A DNA stretch of 64,000 nt from Protopterus annectens (lineage: Eukaryota > Chordata > Ceratodontiformes > Protopteridae), in contig NC_056749.1 of NCBI RefSeq assembly GCF_019279795.1, positions 571,332,986 through 571,396,985 of the forward strand. Reading direction: 5' to 3'. A program made the translations under genes and the position numbers. Positions 33,250 through 42,405 of the stretch are shown one piece after another. The stretch's first letter is position 1, and the number at the start of each line of letters is the position of its first letter. Below the pieces are notes generated by a model, which saw nothing but the letters and a program-made list of their open reading frames with translations, made no database searches and was not told the origin of the DNA.

Positions 33250-36200
33250 CATAAGGTAACACACTACACAGCCAAGCATTCTAGTTATTGGGGATTTCAT
33301 TATATAACATATTGATGCCCCCCTTACCAGACTAACCAAGAAGTAGATCACAGTGAGCTGTCTGTCTGGAGCCAGGATACATCAGATCATGTATGTGCTT
33401 AGGTCTTTAAACCACAAGTGGCAGTATGACACGGTCATAGTCCATGCGGATTTAAATGGACTAACACATACCTCACTGGACTATATGAAGAGAGACATGA
33501 TGAAGCTCTCTGAATATGTGTCCCAGGTGGGTATGAATCTAGCCTTCAGTAGCATTCCCACCTTCACCTACGATGATGCCACAGTACCAGCAAAAAATCA
33601 CTAACTTCAACAATTGGATTAGCTTCTGGTGTCACAGCAAAGGAATCCAATATCTGTCAGACTGAGGAGACATGATCAACAAACCACGATGTTTTGCCAG
33701 AGATGGTTTACACTTGTCACCACTTGGCTGACAGATACTGGCAAAAACTTTATCCCCATAATATCTTTTTAAAGCCATGCCAAGTTGTTAAATCCTCCAA
33801 CATAAAAATCACTCACAAATACCTAAAGGTACTGCTGCTCAGTGCTAGGAGTTTAAATAAAAAATGCATCCTTGGAAGCACTTCTCACCATGGAGAATAC
33901 AGATGCATGTGCAGTCACAGAAACATGGTTCAGAACCATAGAAAGCACCCAGGTTGTCAAAGACTACAATGCCCTTCATACATTTCAATCCCTCTCATCT
34001 CAGAATAAAACAAAGGGAGGAAGTGTCTCAGTATTCATAAAGGACAAGTACACTGCTAGACTGGCCCAACAATATGACTCTTTTGAGATACTCCACACCC
34101 AACTAACCATAGGTGCAATGCCCCTATCATAGCCTTGCTAGCTACAGATCCCTTAACATGAGTCCAGAAAACCACACCTCCTACCTAAACCTACTGGAAG
34201 AACTTAACATTCAGCCCAACACCATACTTATGGGTGACTTCAACTACCCCTCCATAAACTGGGAGACTTATACAACTCATAATTCACTTGCCCAAAGGTT
34301 TTTGGACTTCATCAATGCAAACACCCTGGAGCAACTAGTTAGCTCCCCAAATAGAGATAAAACTCTCTTAGACCCAGTACTCACAAACATGGGGGATGCT
34401 GCTCCTTCCTGTGCATTAACTTCCTCCTGGTAATTTCTATCTGACCACAAAAGTATCTCTGTTAGTATTAAAACTAACCTATAACCACTGTCAAGCTCCA
34501 AACCTGTTCAGAACTTTGCTAAAGCCAATTACCTTCAAATAAATGACAACTTAAAAACTTCCAAGGCCCTCCAAACCCAGATGACACTGAGGCCTCCTCT
34601 GAGCTGCACACAAAAGCACTGTACAACCACATTCATTGCTGTACAGAGGAGGCAGTACTTGTCCAAGTCAAACCTATGATTACTGGCAAAATAAACCACC
34701 CTGGTGGACCCCTAGCATAAACACGCTATTCAACAAAAGGAAAAAATCCTGTCCAAAATCAAGAAGGAACAGACAAATCACTGCAAAAAGACACTCACCA
34801 GTCTAAACAAATTAGACGGCTGGTCAAATCTGCCAAAGCAAATTATGAGGCAAAGATTGCCTCCCAGGTGAAAGATAACCATAAGGCTTTTTTTTTTAGT
34901 TATGTTCGTAACCTTGGGAAATGCTCAGCAGTGTGCAGAGTTAATCAAGAACGGCAACACTTATACCCAGCCTGAAACTATAGAAAACCTGCTGGCTGAC
35001 AAGTTCAGTTTAACCCCCCCCCCCCCCATCACCTCCTACTACACTCACAGAAATACTTGCAACCATCCCCTAACAGAATCTATCAGGGCCACTAGAACCC
35101 CCCCCTTTAACCACAGCCTCTGAACAGCTTTTTTCCAGAGGAATGGAGGACTGCAAAAGCCACCCCTCTCTCTGCACAAGGGGGGCCCATCAACTGCCCC
35201 AGAGAACTACAGACCCATAAACTTGTCCAGTCTTATCTGCAAGGCCACTGAGAGAATTATCATGGACCTGATCAATAATGACATAGGAACTCTCCAAAAA
35301 CTGGACTAGACCCAATCTGGCTTTGTCAAAGGGAGGTCTTGCCTGTTCAGTCTGGTGGACTTCTTTGAAAAATTCACCAGGGCCATGGATGAGGGTAAAA
35401 CTTATCTAGACCTGGCCAAGGCTTTCAAGACAATCCTCCACTCAGGGGTCACAGATAAACTTACTAAGTTAGGCATAAACCCCTACATCATCAGATGGAT
35501 AGCCAACTGGCTCACTGACAGGATGCATGTTTTCCAGATAGGCTAATTCACTCCCGATAAGAAACCTGCTACTAGTGGTGTTGCACAAGGCTCAGTGCTG
35601 GAATCTTTCCTGTTTGGAATATACTTCTCTGAAGTGAAGACTAATGTTGGAGGCCTCTGGCTCACTAAGTGTGCTGTCAACTGTAAGCTGGATGCAATCA
35701 CTGAATCTTCAAACGATGCTGAAATCCTACAAACAGGCCTAGAAATGGCAAAAAACTGGTGCCAAAACCATGGTCTGAGAGTAAATGCTAAAGAATGCAT
35801 AACCATACCCTTTGATAAATCAGATAACCCTGCAAATTATAATACTGATTACACACCACTAAAAGTAGATGCAGTGATGAGGGACCTAGGAACACAGATA
35901 GATAGTAACCTAAACTTTGATCAGGTAGCTACAGTAGTGAGAAAATCCTTATGTGCGGCTCACCTTATAAGTAAAGGCATGGCATTAAGATCAAAGGAAG
36001 TCATAGTGCCATTGTACTCAGCCCTCATCAAGCTCATAATCAAGTACAATGCTCCCTTTTGCATGTACCTAATCAGGCACTTATACCAACTGGAGCAGCC
36101 TAGAGGTTTCTCACTAAAAAATACAAAGAGCAAGACAAATATCTTATGCAGACCGATAAAAGGCCCTAACCCTTTACTTTGTCTCATATCATGTATTGAG

Positions 36201-36720
36201 AGGAGACTTATGCCTGACCTACAAGGCACTGCCTGATCCAGCCTGATGAAAATATTACATATTCGCAAGAATAATTATACAAGGGTAATGTGTTTGATGA
36301 ACCTGAACCTTATTTGTGACTCTAACAAAACTTGCTTGAGAGACAGACTCATATTCTAAAGGTTACCTTGTCTATAGAATAAACTTTTCACCTTCATAGA
36401 ACAAACGGCATCCCTCACTCTCTTCAAAAATAATTTAGATAAATAGATGGGGAACCATAAATTCACTCCTGGGGTGCTGCTCATGTCCCTTGTGGACAAA
36501 AGCAGTCTATAAAATGACTCAGGACTCCAACACCCAAAGGCCCACTACCCTGATACTACCCCATCCCATATCTGGAGAATTAAGATACAATATTGTCATA
36601 TCCTGGATATTATTGGCTAGGCCTGTAATGGCTCTTGTGAGATTAGCCTAGTAATTATGAATGAACCTATGGATGAACTGAACTCTAGGTAAGCAAAATA
36701 AAATACAATACCAAAGAAAA
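33250..36720 (+). mobile_element. CR1-like LINE with esterase ORF1 and ORF2 (decayed)
   Basis: ORF1 remnant at about 33,280-33,730: VIGDF near the start, SCLSGARIHQI, YDTVIVHADLN and ARDGLHLSPLG match the SGNH-type esterase ORF1 of CR1/L2 LINEs. ORF2 follows from about 33,810: endonuclease (ACAVTETWF, MGDFNYPSINWE, LDPVLTN) to about 34,460, then reverse transcriptase (NYRPIN near 35,205, IRWIANWLTDR near 35,495, SGVAQGSVL near 35,575) and a C-terminal tail. The 3' end at 36,620-36,720 is shared with the short SINEs. Several stops and frameshifts break both ORFs, so it is inactive. It lies 3' of the RTE LINE, inside the leader of DIRS D. Confidence 0.85.
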
Positions 36721-37010
36721 AAAACAAACAAAAAAAACCAACAGGACACTTATCTGATGGCTATGTACTCAGCACAGCAACAAACCATTCAGACCAATGA
36801 GTGACAATGACATTTGGACTGGCAGCAAAAAACATTCTTGGTAACTGTGTCTGTACATCATTTTCATGGCCTACGTCATGTGGGAAACATATGTGTGACA
36901 TATGGAGCACCCAAGATCATAACGCTTTGGTATACTGGCCTATTTTCGGGTTGCTCCAGGTGGGATGTCCCTATTGTAAAAAATACTGCAACAGTAATAT
37001 ACTCAGATGT

Positions 37011-37140
37011 CTTGATGTCAGTCAGGGCATACTTTGGCTTTAGGAGGAAGGAAACATTCTCTGGTATTTGGGCTAACCAAGGGCTTCCATATCAGTAAAT
37101 CTCATCAGTTATGACTGCAACAGTGAAACACAAAAAACAT
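37011..37140 (-). mobile_element. Displaced right terminal repeat of DIRS copy A (fossil)
   Basis: The sequence GGCTAACCAAGGGCTTCCAT..TCAGTTATGACTGCAACAGTG is the complement of copy A's left end at 15,035-15,100 (shared core CCAAGGGCTTCCA and CATCAGTTATGACTGCAACA). It starts exactly where copy D ends. The simplest reading is that it is the other end of copy A, pushed 19 kb away by D and its passengers. Confidence 0.8.
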
Positions 37141-37600
37141 CATCTGTGTTTTCGTAGTTTGGTAGAAATGTTTGCTGAATGGGGACTCTTCTAGCAGTTC
37201 ACAACATAGTAGATAGCAAATGCATGACTTAACAGTAAGAAACTGTGTTTTATATGTTCAGACAAACGTGCAGTGCTTGTAAGTAACCCAAGTTTTTGTA
37301 CTTTGGCAGGAAAATTATGGCTGACCATCATAACAGTACATAAGTGAGAAGTGAGACAACTGCAAGCAACTGTGTTTCCTGTAGTATTTTATCAGAAATG
37401 TTATGTCCGGCTGGTTATTGAGTGTTTTGGAAATTCACAGCCAAGCAGTAAATAGGGGCCAAGTGTAAGAAACTGTGTTTTTGTAGTTTAGCAAAGAGTA
37501 TCCAGCCAATCATGGAGTGGCCTGGCTGTTCACAGTACAGTACTATACATGAGATAAGCAGAACAGCACTAAGAAACTGTGTCTGGGTGTTTGGTGGCAG
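37141..37600. repeat. About 102-bp tandem repeat, 4-5 copies
   Basis: Units begin near 37,141, 37,233, 37,365, 37,466 and 37,568. Each begins with a version of TAAGAAACTGTGTTTTTGTAG and the better-preserved ones contain TTCACAGTACAGTA-like and AGATAAGCAG-like sequence. Spacing is 92 to 132 bp, most often 101-102. It abuts the right end of DIRS copy A; a related unit lies left of copy A near 14,300. Confidence 0.75.
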
Positions 37601-38105
37601 TGGTGGTGATATTCTCAAGGGACAATGGTCTCTTAAGCTGGAACTACTATTCTATCCTTTCCTCAATTGCTCAGTCTTTCAAATTCTTACATAAAAAGGT
37701 TACCCTGTTTTGTCTGCCCTACCCTCCTTCATATTTTCTAACACTGTCAGAATTGTTTTAGCAGTGCATTTCAAGTATTCACTGCATTCATATCCCTTTT
37801 GGAAAACAACCATACTTGAAATTCCCCATTAGACTTGCCATTTCCCAGTGTAGGGCATTGCGCTTTTGTATTAGAGTAAACATTTATGCACTCAGACCAC
37901 CTGTTGTTTGTTTTGCTGCTGTGAAGGTATCAGAAGATCTAGTCTGTCTTCAAGTGAGTGCACAGTCAAATGTCTTTAGCTTTTGCACCAGAATAATCAG
38001 CAATGTTTCCAATAAAGCAAAGGTAAAGAATCAAATTCTCTACTTTACATGGGGCTTCATACATTTCCAATGGATATAAAATCCCAAGATATATTCCTAC
38101 AGATG
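37600..38105. other. Intergenic, nothing identified
   Basis: No coding exon or named repeat was recognised. Short open frames have no domain support. Confidence 0.4.
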
Positions 38106-38106
38106 A

Positions 38107-38459
38107 GGGGCAGTCACAGTGTTGCAGCAGTTAGCATTGTAACCTCACAGCAATAGGTTTTCCAGTTCATTTCTCAGCTGGGGAGTCTGCATGTCCTCCC
38201 TGTGGTCGCATGAGTTTCCTCTGGGTGCTCCGGTTTCCTCACACACTCCAAAGACATGCAGTAGGTGGATTTGACACTCTGAATTGGCCGTAGGTGCAAG
38301 TGTGTGTGAGAGTGAGTGGTACAGATGAAATACCATGGCAGGGCTAGCCACCTGGTGGTGTAAACCTTGGCTCAAGATGATTGTCACTGTTGAAGTGACA
38401 CTCCGACCCCATGTGCAAAATGGGGAAAAAAGGACTAAGGATGGCTGGATGACTGGATA
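38107..38459 (+). repeat. Chimeric SINE: V-SINE front, GGAT-family rear
   Basis: The front (38,107-38,330) is a V-type SINE with TTGCAGCAGTTAGCATTG, GGGTGCTCCGGTTTCCTC and CAAAGACATGCAG, close to the copy at 8,497. At about 38,331 it switches to CCATGGCAGGGCTAGCCACC and continues with the body and GGAT-type tail of the family at 1,435-1,650, without that family's tRNA head. Either a template switch during reverse transcription or an insertion of one SINE into another could explain it. The clean colinear join favours a template switch. Confidence 0.75.
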
Positions 38460-38741
38460 TTTCTACAAATGAAGCAACAACAAGATATCCCGTAACTCTA
38501 GGCAAACACATACTGTCTGAGAAAGGTGATAAACACATAACTGATGGGCAGGAACAGGACATCTCCAGGTGCTAACAACTTGAAGAATGGAGAGAAGCAG
38601 GGTAGAGTGTGAACTGCTATGACCTTATGTTGTTAGATCTTACTACTTGGAAAGGATGTCATAAATGCAAAGGGATGATAAGAATGCAAGAACCTTTTGT
38701 CTGGGCCCCACAGTTGCTGCTCCTTTTTTATGTCCATTTAG

Positions 38742-38845
38742 GACACAGGATGAGCATTACATGAACAGAAATGAAAGTGAATATCTGAAAGGCACAATCC
38801 ACCTGACCCAGTCTGTTATAAATATGATTCAAATTCTGAATGAAA
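38742..38845 (+). other. Possible exon, unidentified
   Basis: A 104-bp open segment is preceded by a pyrimidine-rich tract ending in TTTAG and followed by AAAGTAAGTA, a near-consensus donor. It reads TQDEHYMNRNESEYLKGTIH and onward without a stop. I do not recognise the protein. It is convergent with slc39a9 and might also be a chance open stretch in that gene's downstream flank. Confidence 0.2.
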
Positions 38846-38859
38846 GTAAGTAAAGAACA

Positions 38860-39753
38860 AATATTATAATAATGAAGACTTGTTTAGTCAGTGCAATTAA
38901 GTTCCTAAAGCTACTATGTACATATTCATACATGTCATCTTATAGTGGCTTTTCATTAGGCATACTATTGTAAACACTGCAAATGGACCATACCTCCTTG
39001 CATTTAAGACCATTCACACAATTCTCTTATATGTTAGGATTATAGATATTTGACAGGTTTTGTGAGGACCATTACTCTTCAGAATCAACCACTGCATCAA
39101 CCACTGAAAGCTAACCCCCACCTATGTCTAACAAAATGAGCTTACATGTGACAGAAACAAAATTACTTCTGCTTTTTCAAGTTTCTATTGAAGCAGAGGA
39201 ATACAAAGTTGTGAGTTCATAATATACTGTTTAGCAAATTAACTTTATAATTTAAAAGTTCCTCCTACAATTATCAGTCATACAAAAATTATTTCTGGAC
39301 ATGGCCATACTTGTGAAGTTTACAATCAGCACATATTATTCCGTTCACTTCTTGCAGCTATGTTTCTTCTATTAGATATTGACAATTAAGACACATTTCT
39401 AAAAGCAGCCACTGAGAGCCCTGTTTCAGTGGGATTAAATACCTACTGCATTTCTCTACGCTTGAAGGTATCCTTTCATATAAATTTAGTAAACAGTACA
39501 ATCACTTTTTGTCAATGGTATGACATTTATCAGTCAAAACAGTTCAGAAAGTCATTCCCATAAGACAACTGCATTGCTTGGCTCCACAAAGGCTCATTAA
39601 GATCCAAATGTAGTAACAACAGATCCATTTACATTTTGTTTTTATATGTAAACTAAAAGCTATGTGTTTGTAACACTGCACTGCTACAACTTCATCTGCT
39701 TCGTATAATGCACATGGCTGGCTTGGCTCTGAATGCAGACAATGGCGCTATTG
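38860..39753 (-). other. slc39a9: Probable slc39a9 3' UTR and downstream flank
   Basis: The sequence follows the stop codon on the minus strand and contains no recognised repeat or reading frame. No AATAAA signal was found on the minus strand; TATAAA-type variants occur (for example near 39,244). The end of the transcript cannot be set from sequence alone. Confidence 0.35.
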
Positions 39754-39990
39754 TCAACCATCTTGAAAGCCAAGTGACAGTAAGACTGGAATGGTGAGTC
39801 CTATTATTAGGGTTAGACTCTCAAGGGCAGTCATTCCTTTCTGTCCATAGCCAGCTGACCCATGACTGTGAGACACTCTGTTGCTAGCTTCAGGTAAAAC
39901 GTGCACAGTTGCAACATACAGAAAGGTCCCAGCAGAAAACAGCATTCCCATTCCTGTTGCGTACAGTCTGTACTGCGACGTTCCACCAGT
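39754..39990 (-). CDS. slc39a9: slc39a9 (ZIP9) last coding exon
   Basis: ZIP9 is a multi-pass zinc transporter of the ZIP/SLC39 family, placed in the Golgi and cell membrane, moving zinc into the cytosol. This exon reads TGGTSQYRLYATGMGMLFSA, continues with GTFLYVATVHVLPE, a diagnostic ZIP9 stretch in a late transmembrane helix, then a histidine-bearing loop (SHSHGSAGYG) and a last hydrophobic helix (LESLTLIIGLTIPVLLSL), ending at TGA 39,754-39,756. The acceptor is TTTTCCTATGCAG just right of 39,990. The exon is phase 0, 78 codons plus stop. It joins the exon at 49,607-49,741 in frame. The region before ATGMGMLFSAG and the last residues (GFQDG instead of a GHQH-like end) differ from what I recall of mammalian ZIP9. 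Confidence 0.9.
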   Translation of the reverse strand, partial: TGGTSQYRLYATGMGMLFSAGTFLYVATVHVLPEASNRVSHSHGSAGYGQKGMTALESLTLIIGLTIPVLLSLGFQDG

Positions 39991-40399
39991 CTGCATAGGA
40001 AAATATTTTAAATAATAAATTAGTACTGTTTACTGTTCATCAGCTTCATTATTAGTCTTCAGTGCAATATTAGCAACAAAGCCAGACAGAGAAGATCTTC
40101 AAAAGAAATACACAGCATAACTATTAGGCATGAGTCATCACAGAAAGCTCAGAGATCTCATAAATATGCTGTTTACTGACATACCTTTGCAATCTTATGT
40201 ACATACATACAAATATTTCACACGCAGTTAGCAATATCCCTCTAATCTGCCAATATACCAAAAAATAATTCCCATAAGTGTCTGAATTGTTCTTAAAAAT
40301 ATCTTAGCTAGTGCCTGACTTATTTAGTATATCTCTCAATTCTATATAAGCTTCTACATAGGTTGTCTGATGATTCTGTATTACTTTTTGATGATCCCA

Positions 40400-41930
40400 G
40401 ACACTCCCAGAAGTAGTTTTCCTTAAATGCCCTTACATACCCGAAGAAGGTCTCCTCTTAAATATATGTACGATACACTGTATGAGTTCAGATATTTAAG
40501 TCTTTCATGTTTGTTTGTGTCTTTCGGCTTTTCCTGGTTAGGGGTTGCCACAGCGGAACTCCGGTCCGCTAATGATTGGCAGTTGATTTTTACGTACCGG
40601 CTTGTCAGGCCTGACGCACAACCTTCAACGAAGGTACTCCCATTCAAGCATGTCTCCACGCAGAAGACACTCTAGCTGAGAATCAAACCAGACAGCGTCT
40701 TACTGTGAGGCGACAACGCTACCACAGCACCACCACCGATATTTAAGTCTTTCATAATAACTTAAAATTTTCACATCCATGGATGCCCTTGCTATATTTC
40801 TGCTGTACTCTTTCCAATTTACTCATGCTTGTTTTCTTGTAAGGTTTCCATATTGCTATTTCATACTCTGGTTTGGGTCTAATTTAACTTGCACACAATG
40901 GTTTCATCATTTCATTTTTCCTAGACTGTACACTGTTTTATAACCTATAGTTTCATAATTATTAGCCAGTTGATTGATATGATTTGTAAAACTCAAAGGA
41001 GTACCTAGATTTTTAAATGAATCTACAGTTTAAATCACTGTGTACTGTATTAAATACTCACCTTTCAATTTACATCTTCCAAATTGCATATGCTGTGTTT
41101 TTGATGTATTCATCAGCATATTATTCTCCTGAGATCAAAATGTCAATTTAATCTACAGACATGTTCACATGTCCTGTCTCTAACAAATGTACTTATTCTC
41201 AGGTCATCTTAATACATATTATAGAACACCTCTGATGAAAAAAGATAGATCTGAAAGAGATAACCTAAATGAGTATGGACTTAGGAGACAGTCCTGTAGG
41301 ATACCCTGACAGTAACCTAGAATTTTGGTTGTCCAGTTGCTGTAACATACTTAGCAAGTCATATTTGTAAGCCACACAGCTGCCCATCTTATCATGATTG
41401 CATCAAAACCTACTTGTTCTAATTTACTGATCAGTGTTTTGTGTTTGACCCTATCAAAGACTGAAGTTAAGTCTATATAAATTACATCACAGCACAATTT
41501 TTCATTTATATCTGTTATTGCATTGTTATAGAGCATCATGTTACAGGTGGTAATAGATCTATTTTCAACATATGCATGCATTGCTGATATATGGTTTCAA
41601 CTTCCAGCCTTTACAATTCTGACAATAATTTATCCAACTAACCTTCTCCATTATTTTTCCACAACAAAAAAGGAACTTATGGGTCTGTATGACTCTGGGT
41701 TTATCCTATTCCCCTTCCCCTTAAAGAAGGGTTTAACAGGTACCATGTTCCAATCTTGAGGAAATTTCCCCGTCCTTAAATGATCAAGTGAATAATAGAT
41801 ATAATGGAACTGTAAGTTCATGCTACAGTGTTCTCGGGTCATTATTAATAATTCCATGTCCTCTCTGTTTCATTTGGGTCCAGTTTGCATAACTCTTTTT
41901 CAGTATAATCTAATGTAATTTCAGTATAGT
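40400..41930 (-). mobile_element. CR1/L2-type LINE fragment, interrupted by a SINE
   Basis: On the minus strand, translation shows reverse transcriptase motifs: FPQDWNMVPVKPFFKGKG then NPESYRPISSF (near 41,690-41,800), and YIDLTSVFDRVKHKTLISKL with IRWAAVWLTN (near 41,360-41,510). C-terminal text such as LKNLGTPLSFTNHINQLA lies near 40,960-41,020 and YERLKYL at the SINE junction. Several stops and frameshifts are present, and it is 5'-truncated, possibly by DIRS copy C at 41,938. The clade beyond CR1/L2/Jockey group is uncertain. Confidence 0.75.
40491..40755 (-). repeat. RTE-tailed SINE with perfect 18-bp target duplication
   Basis: The SINE body occupies 40,509-40,737 on the minus strand, flanked by GATATTTAAGTCTTTCAT at 40,491-40,508 and 40,738-40,755. 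It has a tRNA-like head (GTCGCCTCACAGTAAGACGC, GGTTTGATTCTC). The middle (GCGTCAGGCCTGACAAGCCGG..CGTAAAAATCAACTGCCAA) resembles the RTE leader at 29,905-29,950. The 3' tail (TTCCGCTGTGGCAACCCC, AAAAGCCGAAAG) matches the RTE 3' end. It inserted into a LINE, splitting its C-terminal coding text. Confidence 0.9.
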
Positions 41931-42080
41931 ACAGTTGTGTACACTTACCATAAATGTAGAAGTTCAAGTGTATTCACTGTTGCAGTCATCACACTTGGGT
42001 TATCCTGCCAGGGGTAGCCCTCAGTTGGGCCGAATACCAGAGGCTTAGTATTTCTGCGTCAGTGGCTGTTGCTCCAGGAC

Positions 42081-42107
42081 TGATGTCAGGTCATCAGTGG
42101 TATAAAA
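42081..42107 (+). promoter_or_regulatory. CRE-variant and TATA box in DIRS C terminal repeat
   Basis: TGATGTCA at 42,081-42,088 is a one-base variant of the CRE core and TATAAAA lies at 42,101-42,107. Both are mirrored in the opposite terminal repeat (TTTTATA near 47,158). Same arrangement as in copies B, E and F. Confidence 0.5.
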
Positions 42108-42296
42108 TCAGGCAGCCAATGCTATTACATCAGTTTTTCTTGCCCCAACTGTCAGGAGCCCCCAAATAGGGAGCTAGGTTATGGTGGAAGAACACCACCA
42201 GCAAAAAGTAAATACCAAAAATTCCCTGTAAGGAGAGAGGAAGAGAGAGACAGAGAGAGAGAGAGAGAGACAAGGGGGATGGACGTGGGAAACCAG

Positions 42297-42405
42297 GACT
42301 GCAACAGTGAATACACTCGAACATCTACATTTATGGTAAGTATACACAACTGTACTATGTTCTTTGTGTTTCACTGTTGCAGCCATCACACTTGGGTTGA
42401 TTCCC
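42297..42405. repeat. DIRS copy C internal complementary region
   Basis: ACATCTACATTTATGGTAAG with TACACAACTGTAC complements the left outer end. It is joined to ATGTTCTTTGTGTTTCACTG, which complements the right outer end at about 47,280-47,306. A clear DIRS hallmark. Confidence 0.88.

Larger units (their letters stand above)
17787..37010 (-). mobile_element. DIRS-type retrotransposon, copy D, swollen by insertions (fossil)
   Basis: The left terminal inverted repeat starts at about 17,787 (AGTACAGTTGTGTAAAATC). Its reverse complement reappears at about 36,815-37,010: AACATATGTGTGACATATGG near 36,888 matches the complement of the left repeat near 17,930. Between them lie the D parts: recombinase (about 18,130-18,975 and 24,556-24,900), methylase-like segment (about 25,060-25,290), RNase H (about 25,340-25,660), reverse transcriptase (about 25,700-26,700, with SLDLKEAYLHIPN and FPYLDDLLLQA) and gag-like region (about 26,750-28,390). 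Copy B sits inside the recombinase part. The 5' leader holds the split-repeat structure and two LINEs. Broken, with many breaks. Its family differs from B, C, E and F. Confidence 0.85.
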
